This document shows, one piece after another, positions 1-8,676 of a stretch of 64,000 bases of DNA. This DNA comes from an uncultured Butyrivibrio sp. GTDB lineage: Bacteria > Bacillota > Clostridia > Lachnospirales > Lachnospiraceae. A program made the position numbers and the translations under genes. The DNA lies in the NCBI GenBank assembly GCA_945928575.1, contig CAMENP010000002.1, positions 124,001-188,000 of the forward strand, given 5' to 3'. Within the stretch, counting starts at the first letter, position 1. Every line of letters begins with the position of its first letter. The notes under the pieces are model-generated. The model did no database searches. It was not told the origin of the DNA and saw only the letters and a program-made list of their open reading frames with translations.

Positions 1-1506
1 CGGCATGTTCTTTGCGTGGAACCACCAGTCATTACCTGATGCCATCCTGAAAGTCAGTTCTTCATTCTGGATGTTATTGCGCCCTACAAATATATCAAAT
101 CCGTCAGAGGACACATAATGCCACGGTTTGCTCTTTGAGTGTTCGGCTTTGTCTTTGCGGCCTGTCTGATGTGATTTGATAAATCCGAAATTGACAAGTT
201 CTTCTTTGATCTGAATCAGGTCATCATATGACGTGGCGATATCTATGGAAGTCGCAATCGACTCCAGGTGTTCGATTTCATCCTTCGTCTGCGTTATGAG
301 CTCCGAGAGAGCTTCATAAGTACGTTTTAATTTATTATATTTTGCGAAATATTTTACGCTGTTTTCCCTGGCGGTCAGATCTTTATCAAGGGGGATGGTA
401 AGCATTGTATTGTCGTAATAATTAAGTGCTTCAAAAGAAGAACTTCCTTCCGGAATGTTATATCCGTATGTATTAAGAAGTTCGCCGTAAATGCGGTACT
501 TGTCGCGTTTATCGGTATCTTTTAACTGCTTTGCCTGCAAATCGTATTTCTTATAGTTACGCTCCAATGCCGTGTTTACAACCTGACGCAGATCGGCTGA
601 ACGCTGCCTTATACGTGTAACAAGATTTTTGTCGGCATAATATTTTTCAAGCATGGAGCTTGCCGTTTCACACGGAACGATAGTCAGGCCTTCATACATG
701 GAAGGTGTGACAACCATGAATTCCTTGGGAATGTCGTGCTCGTATATAATGTTATATGAAAAATTGTTATTCCGTATATCATCGATGGTATTGGTAAAAA
801 CCCCGGCAAGATGCGCAAGTTCGTTTTCACTGAGGGACGATGCCGGTGCGTTCGGATCAATTCCCGCGCGATAACAGATCTCGTTGGCAAACTGGGGACT
901 TATTCCGGTATAAGAACCGTATATTGCCTTATCGGATGGCTCAGCTTTGCTGCCGATCAGTGATGCGAATGAGGCTCTGTCCGCTTCAAAAGGATTAACC
1001 TTACCGGAAGTGTTGGGAATAAAATATTCGCGTCCCGGAAGGACTTCGCGCACGGAACTTATGCCGGCATTGATACGTTTGATACTGTCTATTATATGAT
1101 TATTATCGTCAAGAAAAATAATATTGCTGTGTTTGCCCATAAGCTCAACGATAAGATGCTTGGTGCACAAATCGCCCATTTCATCGAGATGTTCTATTTT
1201 AAAATCAATGATACGTTCGAGTCCCGGCTGTGTTACATCGACAATTCTGCCGTTGTTGATATGCTTTCTTAAAAGCATACAGAAACCTGGTGCCGTAAGA
1301 GGAGCGGGTTTGTTTGTTGATGTTATATATACAAGCGGCAGGCTCGGATTGGCGCATATAAGCAGCCTGTTCTGACCTGAAGCTCCTTTTATGGTAAGGA
1401 TGAGCTCGTCCTTTTCCGTCTGTGCTATCTTATTAATTCTTCCGCCGGAAAGAATGTTTTTTAATTCGTATGTGAGTGCATGTACCGTGATTCCGTCAAA
1501 TGCCAT
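1..1506 (-). CDS. rqcH: RqcH/NFACT-family ribosome quality control protein (3' end off window)
   Basis: The minus-strand frame opens at an ATG at 1506 behind an AGAGGT ribosome binding site and stays open to the left edge, giving 502 codons. The N-terminus reads MAFDGITVHAL and the family's usual length is about 570-590 residues, so roughly 80 C-terminal residues are missing. The visible part covers the NFACT-N domain, a charged helical coiled-coil middle and the start of the NFACT-R domain (SSDGFDIFVGRNN, then DWWFHAK near the edge). Family knowledge: RqcH (YloA) binds peptidyl-tRNA-obstructed 50S subunits and directs C-terminal alanine tailing of stalled chains. It diverges from the yicC-remA-gmk-rpoZ cluster, which is its neighbourhood in Bacillus too. 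An extended -10 (TGATATACT) may serve it, but no good -35 is seen. Confidence 0.9.
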   Translation of the reverse strand, partial: MAFDGITVHALTYELKNILSGGRINKIAQTEKDELILTIKGASGQNRLLICANPSLPLVYITSTNKPAPLTAPGFCMLLRKHINNGRIVDVTQPGLERIIDFKIEHLDEMGDLCTKHLIVELMGKHSNIIFLDDNNHIIDSIKRINAGISSVREVLPGREYFIPNTSGKVNPFEADRASFASLIGSKAEPSDKAIYGSYTGISPQFANEICYRAGIDPNAPASSLSENELAHLAGVFTNTIDDIRNNNFSYNIIYEHDIPKEFMVVTPSMYEGLTIVPCETASSMLEKYYADKNLVTRIRQRSADLRQVVNTALERNYKKYDLQAKQLKDTDKRDKYRIYGELLNTYGYNIPEGSSSFEALNYYDNTMLTIPLDKDLTARENSVKYFAKYNKLKRTYEALSELITQTKDEIEHLESIATSIDIATSYDDLIQIKEELVNFGFIKSHQTGRKDKAEHSKSKPWHYVSSDGFDIFVGRNNIQNEELTFRMASGNDWWFHAKNMP

Positions 1507-1573
1507 AGCGATTACCTCTGAAATCTATTTTTATAACTAAAGAAGTATATCATAAAATGCGTTAAAAGGCTAG

Positions 1574-1602
1574 TTGCAATGTATAAGCATAGATGATAAA
1601 AT
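1574..1602 (+). promoter_or_regulatory. Sigma-A type promoter of the yicC operon
   Basis: TTGCAA (1574-1579) and TAAAAT (1597-1602) are separated by exactly 17 nt. The predicted start near 1609 lies about 25 nt upstream of the yicC start codon. It would drive yicC-remA-gmk-rpoZ-uppP. Confidence 0.65.
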
Positions 1603-1634
1603 ACAATAAATATATGGATGGAGGTTGTAACCGG

Positions 1635-2513
1635 ATGATAAAGAGCATGACCGGATTCGGACGGGCGGAAGCCTCGGACTCCGACAGAAAAATAACGATC
1701 GAGATGAAGTCGGTCAATCACAGATATTTCGAACCGACTATGAAGATGCCGAAGAAGCTTAATATTTATGAAGCAGGCATAAGAACAATACTCAAGAAAT
1801 ATATCAACCGTGGTAAAGTTGATATATTTGTGACTTATGAGGATTATTCCGAGAGCAAGTTCTGCCTTAAATATAACGAAGAACTTGCCAATGAATATAT
1901 GAGTATATTTAATTATATGGCAGAGCAGTTTGACATACCTAATGATGTAACGGTATCGTCCTTGTCAAGGTATCCTGAGGTTATTACGATGGAAGAACAG
2001 TCCGGAGACGATGACGCTGTATGGCATCTGCTTAAGAAAGCGGTCGAGAATGCATGCGTTCAGTTTGTTGAAAGCAGAATTACCGAAGGAGAGAAACTTA
2101 AGGCTGATCTGCTTGATAAACTTGATTATATGACAGGACTTGTCGATGAAATAGAGAACAGAAGCCCGGGCATAATAGAGGAATACAGGCAGAGACTTGA
2201 GGATAAGGTTGCGGAACTTCTTTGCGATACGCCGATTGATGAGAACAGGATTGCTACGGAAGTCACGATATATGCGGATAAGATATGTGTGGACGAAGAG
2301 ACTGTGAGATTAAGAAGCCATATAGAGAGCACGAAGGACGAACTGATCGAAGGCGGAAGCGTTGGACGTAAGCTTGATTTTATCGCGCAGGAGATGAACC
2401 GCGAGGCCAATACTATTTTATCCAAGGCGAACGACCTTGAGACATCCAATTGCGCGATAAGCCTTAAGACCGAGATCGAGAAGGTCAGGGAACAGATCCA
2501 GAATATCGAATAA
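1635..2513 (+). CDS. yicC: YicC/YloC family endoribonuclease
   Basis: This 292-residue protein starts MIKSMTGFGRAEA, the hallmark N-terminus of YicC/YloC proteins. An upstream in-frame ATG at 1593 exists, but GGAGGT (1620-1625) sits 9 nt before the ATG at 1635, so 1635 is chosen. The length matches the family (about 290). The C-terminal part (GRKLDFIAQEMNREANTI) is the conserved DUF1732 segment. YicC-type proteins have been described as endoribonucleases in E. coli and Bacillus. The gene heads a run of closely spaced genes (remA 10 nt downstream, then gmk and rpoZ), an order conserved in Firmicutes. Confidence 0.93.
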   Translation: MIKSMTGFGRAEASDSDRKITIEMKSVNHRYFEPTMKMPKKLNIYEAGIRTILKKYINRGKVDIFVTYEDYSESKFCLKYNEELANEYMSIFNYMAEQFDIPNDVTVSSLSRYPEVITMEEQSGDDDAVWHLLKKAVENACVQFVESRITEGEKLKADLLDKLDYMTGLVDEIENRSPGIIEEYRQRLEDKVAELLCDTPIDENRIATEVTIYADKICVDEETVRLRSHIESTKDELIEGGSVGRKLDFIAQEMNREANTILSKANDLETSNCAISLKTEIEKVREQIQNIE

Positions 2514-2523
2514 CGGAGGAAAT

Positions 2524-2799
2524 ATGGGTTTTATCAATATAGGTTTTGGTAATATTATTAACGACGACAAAATAATAACGATTGTTTCACCGGATTCGGC
2601 ACCGGCAAGAAGATTTGTCCAGAATGCCAAGGAAAAAGACATGGTTATAGATGCAACGCAGGGACGACGCACAAGAGCAATAATTACAACGGATTCAGGG
2701 TATATTGTCCTGTCCGCGCTGTTGCCCGATACGATTGCCGGACGAGTGAAGAATAAGAGTGAACAATCCATCGGAGGAGAAAGCGATGAGCAGAGGTAA
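2524..2799 (+). CDS. remA: RemA-like regulatory protein (DUF370)
   Basis: A 91-residue protein starting MGFINIGFGN, with the RRTRA(I)I segment typical of the RemA/DUF370 family. In Bacillus subtilis RemA is an oligomeric DNA-binding activator of matrix and osmoprotection genes; whether it has that role here is unknown. The gene lies between yicC and gmk as in Bacillus. An AACGGAGGAAAT ribosome binding site precedes the ATG. The 3' end overlaps the 5' end of gmk by 14 nt, and the gmk ribosome binding site lies inside this gene, so the two are probably translationally coupled. Confidence 0.92.
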   Translation: MGFINIGFGNIINDDKIITIVSPDSAPARRFVQNAKEKDMVIDATQGRRTRAIITTDSGYIVLSALLPDTIAGRVKNKSEQSIGGESDEQR

Positions 2800-3412
2800 G
2801 CTTATAGTAGTTTCCGGTTTTTCCGGATCAGGCAAAGGTACACTTATGAACGAAATGATGAAGAGGCATGATAATTATGCACTGTCCGTATCGGCGACGA
2901 CAAGAAAGCCGAGACCGGGTGAAGTTGACGGCGTATCTTATTTTTTCGTGACAGATGATGAGTTTAAACGTATGATAGATAATAATGAACTTATAGAGTA
3001 TGCCGGATATGTAAATCATTTCTATGGTACTCCGCGCAAATATGTTGAAGATAACCTTAATGCAGGCAAGGATGTCTTCCTTGAGATCGAGATACAGGGT
3101 GCACTCAAAGTCAAAAAACAATACCCGGACGCAGTGCTTATGTTCGTTACACCGCCTGATGCAAATGAGTTAAGACACAGGCTGATTTCAAGAGGAACAG
3201 AGACAATGGACGTTATTAATGCAAGGCTTGAGCGGGCAATACATGAGGCAGAAGGTGTCGAAGCTTACGATTATATTGTAATTAATGATGTTTTGGAAGA
3301 TTGCGTCGAAACAGTTGACAAAATCATAAAAAGTGAGCATAATAGAACAGATGAGCGAATATCTTTAATTCAGGCTATACGCAGGGATTTGAAGGAATTC
3401 CAGGGTAAATAG
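2786..3412 (+). CDS. gmk: Guanylate kinase
   Basis: A 208-residue enzyme converting GMP and ATP to GDP and ADP in the cytoplasm. The P-loop is GFSGSGKGT at residues 11-19, and the GMP-binding segment follows (SATTRKPRPGEVDG, then VSYFFV). The frame can be extended upstream to an ATG at 2759, but GGAGGAGA lies directly before the ATG at 2786 and MSRGKLIVVSG matches the family start. It overlaps remA by 14 nt and is followed by rpoZ 18 nt later. All expected motifs are present. Confidence 0.96.
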   Translation: MSRGKLIVVSGFSGSGKGTLMNEMMKRHDNYALSVSATTRKPRPGEVDGVSYFFVTDDEFKRMIDNNELIEYAGYVNHFYGTPRKYVEDNLNAGKDVFLEIEIQGALKVKKQYPDAVLMFVTPPDANELRHRLISRGTETMDVINARLERAIHEAEGVEAYDYIVINDVLEDCVETVDKIIKSEHNRTDERISLIQAIRRDLKEFQGK

Positions 3413-3430
3413 AAAAGGAGAATATATAAT

Positions 3431-3688
3431 ATGATACATCCATCGTATTCAGAACTTATGAATGTAATAAATAGTGACGTTGAGCCGGGCGAACAGCCAC
3501 CGGTACAGAGCAGATACTCAATAGTAATTGCGACGTCAAAGAGAGCAAGACAGCTTATAGCCGGCGCTCCTGCATATATAAAGGATACAAAAGGCAAGAA
3601 ACCTTTATCTATAGCAGTTGAGGAATTATATGAAGACAAGATCAGAATTACCGGTGACGGTGGGGATGATCCTGAAGATAACGCGTAA
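3431..3688 (+). CDS. rpoZ: RNA polymerase omega subunit
   Basis: An 85-residue protein with the omega signature: a short N-terminal helix (MIHPSYSELM), then SRYSIVIATSKRARQL and KPLSIAVEELYEDKI. Omega assists assembly of core RNA polymerase by holding beta-prime. AAAAGGAG precedes the ATG. It follows gmk as in most Firmicutes. The TAA stop abuts the TTG start codon of the next gene with no spacing. Confidence 0.95.
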   Translation: MIHPSYSELMNVINSDVEPGEQPPVQSRYSIVIATSKRARQLIAGAPAYIKDTKGKKPLSIAVEELYEDKIRITGDGGDDPEDNA

Positions 3689-4528
3689 TTGAACATAATA
3701 GAGATACTTAAAGTTATTGTCCTGGGCATTGTTGAGGGAATTACCGAATGGCTTCCCATCAGCAGCACGGGACATCTTATAATAGTCAATGAGTTCCTGA
3801 AGCTTAAAGCGAGCGATGCATTTGTTGAAATGTTTAACGTCGTAATACAGCTCGGAGCAATTCTTGCCGTCGTTGTACTTTATTTTAAGAGATTATGGCC
3901 TATAGATAAGAAGAAGGATTCAAAGGGACTTGAATGGAATAAGGATAAGCTCATTCTCTGGGCTAAAATACTTGTCGCATGTGTCCCAGCCGGAATAATC
4001 GGTATCCTTTTTGATGATAAGATTGACGAGATTTTCTATAATCCGTATGTTGTGTCAGTCACACTTATAATATACGGTGTGGCATTTATACTTATTGAGG
4101 TCCGTAACCGCAATAAGGAATTTAAGATTACGGATGTCAAAGCAATGACATTTAAGACTGCACTTATAATAGGACTTTTCCAGGTACTTGCACTTATTCC
4201 GGGAACATCGCGTTCCGGCGCTACAATAGTAGGTGCGATGCTTATCGGAACATCCAGGACAGCAGCTGCGGAATTTACGTTTTTCCTTGCGATTCCTGTA
4301 ATGGCGGGAGCCAGCCTTGTCAAGATACTTAAGTTTGTATTGGCGGGCGGAGGATTTACACAGAGTGAATTGTATATGCTGCTCATAGGAATGCTTGTTG
4401 CATATCTTGTTTCCATGCTTGTTATAAAGTTCCTTATGTCATATATCAGAAAGCATGATTTCAAACCTTTCGGTATATACAGGATTATACTGGGCATAGC
4501 GGTGCTTTTATATTTTACATTATCATAG
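3689..4528 (+). CDS. uppP: Undecaprenyl-diphosphatase UppP (BacA family)
   Basis: A 279-residue polytopic membrane protein that dephosphorylates undecaprenyl pyrophosphate so that the lipid carrier can be reused for cell-wall synthesis. The two family motifs are present: EGITEWLPISSTGH at residues 16-29 and PGTSRSGAT near residue 170. About seven or eight hydrophobic segments are visible. The start is TTG at 3689, immediately after the rpoZ stop (TAATTG). The encoded MNIIEILKVIVLGIVEG matches family N-termini and no nearer Met is available. No convincing ribosome binding site is seen, so initiation probably depends on re-initiation after rpoZ. Bacitracin resistance is a known property of the family. 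Confidence 0.95.
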   Translation: MNIIEILKVIVLGIVEGITEWLPISSTGHLIIVNEFLKLKASDAFVEMFNVVIQLGAILAVVVLYFKRLWPIDKKKDSKGLEWNKDKLILWAKILVACVPAGIIGILFDDKIDEIFYNPYVVSVTLIIYGVAFILIEVRNRNKEFKITDVKAMTFKTALIIGLFQVLALIPGTSRSGATIVGAMLIGTSRTAAAEFTFFLAIPVMAGASLVKILKFVLAGGGFTQSELYMLLIGMLVAYLVSMLVIKFLMSYIRKHDFKPFGIYRIILGIAVLLYFTLS

Positions 4529-4553
4529 AAATTTTAACACAGGAGGCGTAGCC

Positions 4554-5831
4554 ATGAAAAAATACACAGAGATGTCAGAGACTGAACTTAAAGAACAGCT
4601 TGCTGTACTCACTAAAGAATATGAGGCAGCTAAGGCGAAAGGACTTAAACTCGATATGTCAAGAGGTAAGCCTTCACCTGCTCAGATTGACGTATCCAAT
4701 GAAATACTTGATGTTGTTAATTCCAAGACAGGATGTATTTCGGACAGTGGAACCGACTGCAGAAATTACGGTATTATGGAGGGAATTCCGGAAGCAAGAC
4801 AGCTTATGGGCGAATTCTTAAGAGTGCCTAAGGAAAATGTATTTGTATGCGGTAATGCGAGTCTTAACATCATGTATGACTGTGTGTCATCGGCTATGCT
4901 TTTCGGTATTATGGGAAGCACACCTTGGTGCCATCTTGATAAAGTTAAATTCCTTTGCCCTGTACCGGGATATGACAGACATTTTAAGATTACCGAGCTT
5001 ATGGGAATCGAGATGATCAATATCCCTATGACGGAGAGCGGACCTGATATGGATATGGTTGAGAAACTTGTATCAAGTGATTCTTCAATCAAAGGTATCT
5101 GGTGTGTTCCGAAATATTCCAATCCACAGGGTGTTGTTTATTCCGATGAGACTGTAAAGCGCTTTGCAGCACTTAAACCGGCTGCCAAGGATTTCAGAAT
5201 TTACTGGGATAATGCTTATGCACTTCATTATATATATGATGAGAATATAGAGATTCCGGAAATTCTTTCCGAATGTGCGAAAGCCGGTAATCCGGATCTC
5301 GTATACGAATTTTGTTCAACATCCAAGATAAGCTTTGCGGGCGGCGGAATTTCTGCAATTGCGTCATCGGAAGCTAACCTCAAATGGATCAGTAAGAGAA
5401 TGAATGTTGAGACTATCAGCTATGATAAGATTAACCAGTTAAGACATGTCAGATATTTTAAGAACGGTGACGGACTCAGAGCACATATGAGAAAACATGC
5501 TGAATTCTTAAGACCGAAGTTTGATGCTGTACTTGAAATTCTTGACCGTGAACTTACAGGACTTGGTGCAGGAAGCTGGATGAAGCCGATGGGCGGATAT
5601 TTTATATCATTTGATGCCGTTCCGGGATGTGCCAAGGCAATTGTTAATAAATGTAAAGAGGCAGGAGTCGTTCTTACAGGAGCCGGTGCGACATATCCTT
5701 ACGGAAATGATCCTGAGGACAGCAATATAAGAATTGCACCGTCATACCCGACACTTGAGGAACTTAAGCAGGCTGCAGAGTTGTTTGCACTTTGTGCTAA
5801 GCTTGCCACAGTTGAGAAATTGCTTGCTTAA
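4554..5831 (+). CDS. PLP-dependent aminotransferase, class Ic aspartate aminotransferase type
   Basis: A 425-residue fold-type I aminotransferase starting MKKYTEMSETELKEQL behind an ACAGGAGGCG ribosome binding site. The conserved DMSRGKPSP, the CVPKYSNPQG loop and the PLP-lysine segment STSKISFAGGG resemble the aspartate aminotransferase subgroup (PF12897) related to MocR-type domains but without a DNA-binding domain. The probable substrate pair is aspartate and 2-oxoglutarate; substrate choice is inference. It lies 15 nt upstream of proC, which suggests an amino-acid metabolism operon. Confidence 0.85.
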   Translation: MKKYTEMSETELKEQLAVLTKEYEAAKAKGLKLDMSRGKPSPAQIDVSNEILDVVNSKTGCISDSGTDCRNYGIMEGIPEARQLMGEFLRVPKENVFVCGNASLNIMYDCVSSAMLFGIMGSTPWCHLDKVKFLCPVPGYDRHFKITELMGIEMINIPMTESGPDMDMVEKLVSSDSSIKGIWCVPKYSNPQGVVYSDETVKRFAALKPAAKDFRIYWDNAYALHYIYDENIEIPEILSECAKAGNPDLVYEFCSTSKISFAGGGISAIASSEANLKWISKRMNVETISYDKINQLRHVRYFKNGDGLRAHMRKHAEFLRPKFDAVLEILDRELTGLGAGSWMKPMGGYFISFDAVPGCAKAIVNKCKEAGVVLTGAGATYPYGNDPEDSNIRIAPSYPTLEELKQAAELFALCAKLATVEKLLA

Positions 5832-5846
5832 GGAGGCTGCGGATAT

Positions 5847-6644
5847 ATGAATACATTTGGTTTTATCGGAATGGGTAACATGGGACATGCAATGTTGAAC
5901 GGTATTATGAATACTTTCGACCATTCACAGATCATGTTTACGGATGCATCCGATGTTGTAAGGGTTAAAGTGAACGAGGAGACCGGAATAAGAGTCTCAC
6001 CTACCAACATTGAACTTGCCAACAGTGTAAAATACATAATTCTTGCGGTAAAGCCGCAATATTATGATGTTGTGATCGGCAATATTAAGAATGTGGTAAC
6101 ACCGGATAAAATTATTATCTCATTGGCACCTGGCATTACGATCAAGAATGTACAGGATAAATTTGATTCGGATGTCAGAGTTGTAAGATGTATGCCTAAT
6201 ACTCCGGCAATGATCGGAGAAGGAATGACAGGTATATCTTATGATAAGAATATTTTTAACCTTGAAGAGATAGATACAATTTCACAGTTCTTTAAATCAT
6301 TCGGCAATTTCAGGGTTGTTGAAGAAAGACTTCTTGACACGGTTACATGTGTGAGCGGAAGTTCACCTGCATATGTATATATGTTTATAGAAGCTCTTGC
6401 GGACAGCGCTGTCAAATACGGAATGTCGAGAGCTGATGCAATTGAGTTCGCCGCTATGACGGTTAAGGGTGCTGCTGATATGGTTCTTTCGACCAAAGAA
6501 CATCCGGCGGTTTTGAAAGACCGTGTATGTTCACCGGGCGGAACTACGATTGCCGGAGTGAGCGCACTTGAAGAAAATGGTTTCAGACACGCAATAATTG
6601 CCGCTACCGATAAGTGCTACGAGAAATGCACGGGCATTAAATAG
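5847..6644 (+). CDS. proC: Pyrroline-5-carboxylate reductase
   Basis: A 265-residue NAD(P)H-dependent enzyme catalysing the last step of proline synthesis. The N-terminal Rossmann motif is GFIGMGNMG; AVKPQYYD follows, and the C-terminal dimerisation/active-site signature reads SPGGTTIAG. Length matches the family. AAGGAGG begins in the stop codon of the preceding aminotransferase and lies 11 nt before the ATG. The NUDIX gene begins 10 nt downstream. No proA or proB is in the window. Confidence 0.95.
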   Translation: MNTFGFIGMGNMGHAMLNGIMNTFDHSQIMFTDASDVVRVKVNEETGIRVSPTNIELANSVKYIILAVKPQYYDVVIGNIKNVVTPDKIIISLAPGITIKNVQDKFDSDVRVVRCMPNTPAMIGEGMTGISYDKNIFNLEEIDTISQFFKSFGNFRVVEERLLDTVTCVSGSSPAYVYMFIEALADSAVKYGMSRADAIEFAAMTVKGAADMVLSTKEHPAVLKDRVCSPGGTTIAGVSALEENGFRHAIIAATDKCYEKCTGIK

Positions 6645-6654
6645 GAGATTTGTT

Positions 6655-7194
6655 ATGGAAGAAGTCAAAAGAGTCGGTCGTGAACTTAAATACTCGGGTT
6701 CGATTGTTGACGTTTATACAGATCATATGCTGATGCCTAACGGCAATACCGCCGAATGGGATTATGTTGAACATCGTAAAGGAGCAGCGGCAGTACTGCC
6801 GGTACTGGATAACGGTAATATCCTGATGGTAAAACAGTACAGAAGTGCGGTTGACTGCATATCGCTTGAGATACCTGCCGGAAGCCGTGATTCGGTTACC
6901 GAACCGACAATCGAGTGTGCGGCAAGGGAACTTGAAGAGGAGACAGGATATCGTTCTGACAATCTGGAATTCCTGATTAACGTAGCCACAACAGTTGCTT
7001 TTTGCAATGAACGTATCGATATATATCTGGCAAGAGATTTACAGCCGTCCAGACAGCATCTTGACGAGAATGAATTTCTCGATGTATATGAATATTCTCC
7101 GGATGAGCTTGTGAATATGATATACAGCGGAGAGATCTGTGATGCCAAATCAATAGCGGCAATTCTTGCATATGTCAATAAATATCTTAGATAG
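6655..7194 (+). CDS. nudF: NUDIX hydrolase, ADP-ribose pyrophosphatase type
   Basis: A 179-residue protein. An upstream in-frame ATG at 6598 lies inside proC, while TAGGAG precedes the ATG at 6655, so the latter is chosen. The NUDIX box runs from G76 through E83 to RELEEETG (91-98). The loop between Gly and the first Glu is one residue longer than the canonical G-x5-E. The N-terminal part (VEHRKGAAAVLPV, then VKQYR) is typical of ADP-ribose pyrophosphatases, which split ADP-ribose into AMP and ribose 5-phosphate. The position before a spoIIM-like gene and a xer gene matches nudF in Bacillus. Confidence 0.88.
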   Translation: MEEVKRVGRELKYSGSIVDVYTDHMLMPNGNTAEWDYVEHRKGAAAVLPVLDNGNILMVKQYRSAVDCISLEIPAGSRDSVTEPTIECAARELEEETGYRSDNLEFLINVATTVAFCNERIDIYLARDLQPSRQHLDENEFLDVYEYSPDELVNMIYSGEICDAKSIAAILAYVNKYLR

Positions 7195-7210
7195 AAAGTC
7201 ATAAAAACAG

Positions 7211-7250
7211 CCTCTTTTTCATATTATTCAAGTATGGAAAAGAGGTTTTT
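7211..7250 (+). terminator. Intrinsic terminator overlapping the start of the next ORF
   Basis: CCTCTTTTTCATA (7211-7223) pairs with TATGGAAAAGAGG (7233-7245), with one mismatch, and is followed by TTTTT (7246-7250). It terminates the uppP-nudF transcription unit. Unusually, the descending arm contains the ATG (7234) of the following membrane-protein ORF. Confidence 0.8.
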
Positions 7251-7770
7251 GATTGACGGAAAATATATATGGTTATTCCCGGTGGCAATAGTAATAGGAA
7301 GTGTATTTACTAATTTTGCCGGATACGGTGTGGTCGGTAAATGGGATATTTTTTCGGAACCGGTTGTACAGCGTATTATAAACGCAGACAATACATTTGC
7401 GGAAATTGTGGGATATGTGGCCCCCAAAAGGATAAGACTGTTTATAATTGTGTTTCTTATAAGCGTGTCTCCGTTCAGAAGTAAAATGCCTTATGTTATA
7501 TGTTCTTACCTGGGACTTGGTATGGGTATAATATTATCTGCGCTTGCAATGCAATACGGTGCGCGGTATCTGATAATTTTTCTGCTCGCAATTTTGTGCC
7601 ATATGATGTTGTACGTTGTAGGAATTTATGGTATATTTATAACATCCTGGTCCAAAGACATCAGAATGGTGTTGAGATATGGACTGGCAGCGGCAATTTT
7701 TGCTGGAGGCATAATGATAGAATCTGTGATGAATTATTATGTACTTCCGAAGCTCCTTATGAAGATATGA
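7234..7770 (+). CDS. Polytopic membrane protein, probable SpoIIM (stage II sporulation protein M) relative
   Basis: A 178-residue protein with about five hydrophobic segments (near residues 10-30, 68-82, 88-108, 112-135 and 150-172). I do not recognise a catalytic motif. In Bacillus the order is nudF, spoIIM, xerD, deoB, pdp-type genes, and this ORF sits exactly at the spoIIM position; length and topology also fit SpoIIM, part of the peptidoglycan-degrading engulfment machinery. The identification therefore leans on context. The start is unusual: the ATG at 7234 lies in a terminator stem and has no ribosome binding site. A TTG at 7249 follows AAAAGAGG closely and is an alternative start (173 residues). 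Confidence 0.6.
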   Translation: MEKRFLIDGKYIWLFPVAIVIGSVFTNFAGYGVVGKWDIFSEPVVQRIINADNTFAEIVGYVAPKRIRLFIIVFLISVSPFRSKMPYVICSYLGLGMGIILSALAMQYGARYLIIFLLAILCHMMLYVVGIYGIFITSWSKDIRMVLRYGLAAAIFAGGIMIESVMNYYVLPKLLMKI

Positions 7771-7809
7771 TTTTATCGCATAAGAAGTTATGTTGCGCAG
7801 GAGAAATCA

Positions 7810-8646
7810 ATGGACATTTATATCGAAGAATATCTGCAATATATGCAGACAGAGCACAGAGCTTCGGGTAATACACTGCAGGCATACAGAAGCGATTTGA
7901 TGAAGCTTGGCGCTTTTCTTGAAAATAACGGAATATCTGACTGGAATAAGGTGACTATCATCAATCTGAATTCCTATATTCTTGCTCTTGAGAAGAATGG
8001 CACGGCTGCATCAACAGTATCGCGTAATATATCGTCAATCAAGTCTTTTTTTGCATGGATGTTCAGGCGCAGGCTTATTGATGATGAGCCTTCAGTTTAT
8101 CTTAAGCACCCAAGGGTTGAGGTAAAGAACCCGGACATTATTAAATCAGATGAACTGAACAGACTTTTTTCGGCCATAGATATGACTACAGCCAAGGGTG
8201 TGCGCGATAATGCGATTTTCAGGGTTATGTGCAATACCGGAATAAGAACGCAGGAATTGCTCGAACTTAATATTACGGATGTGAATCCGGTAACCGGAAC
8301 TTTGATGATATGTACCCAAGGACATGAACGCGCCGTATGTTTTGATGATTCCGTGAAATCTGCTCTGACATTGTACATTAGAGATGTAAGAGATGATATT
8401 AATAAAGGCGGAAGCAGCAGATTATTCCTTAATATGCGCGGACAGGCTATGTCCAGACAGGGATTATGGAAGACTATCAAAGAATATGGCGTGCGGATTG
8501 GGATAACGATAACGCCTCAGATGTTCCGGCATACATGTGCGGCGAATATGGCGGCAGAAGGCAGTAATCTGGCACAGATTAAGCGTAAGCTCGGAGTTTC
8601 CGGAATAAATGCCATGGAAAAATATTCGGAGTATGCGCCGGATTAA
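7810..8646 (+). CDS. XerD-like tyrosine recombinase with degenerate catalytic site
   Basis: A 278-residue protein with the two-domain layout of XerC/XerD: an N-terminal SAM-like DNA-binding domain (residues 1-85) and a C-terminal catalytic domain. AGGAGAA precedes the ATG. Aligned by eye with E. coli XerD, Arg I (R146 in CNTGIRTQEL), Arg II (R240 in MFRH) and the tyrosine (Y272 in EKYSEY) are kept. The beta-hairpin lysine (GKG in XerD) is Q170, the HxxR histidine is Q237, and the LGH histidine is V263. So three of six catalytic residues are replaced, and normal strand exchange is doubtful. It occupies the genomic place of Bacillus xerD (ripX) and is followed by a PdaA-like deacetylase gene 30 nt on. 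Confidence 0.85.
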   Translation: MDIYIEEYLQYMQTEHRASGNTLQAYRSDLMKLGAFLENNGISDWNKVTIINLNSYILALEKNGTAASTVSRNISSIKSFFAWMFRRRLIDDEPSVYLKHPRVEVKNPDIIKSDELNRLFSAIDMTTAKGVRDNAIFRVMCNTGIRTQELLELNITDVNPVTGTLMICTQGHERAVCFDDSVKSALTLYIRDVRDDINKGGSSRLFLNMRGQAMSRQGLWKTIKEYGVRIGITITPQMFRHTCAANMAAEGSNLAQIKRKLGVSGINAMEKYSEYAPD

Positions 8647-8676
8647 CTATAATTTAGAAGAAAGAGGATTTTAAAT

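Noticed and set aside
3689-3691. uppP might start at an ATG further downstream because TTG has no ribosome binding site
   Set aside because: The encoded N-terminus from TTG matches the family and contains the first catalytic motif close by; no internal Met would keep it.
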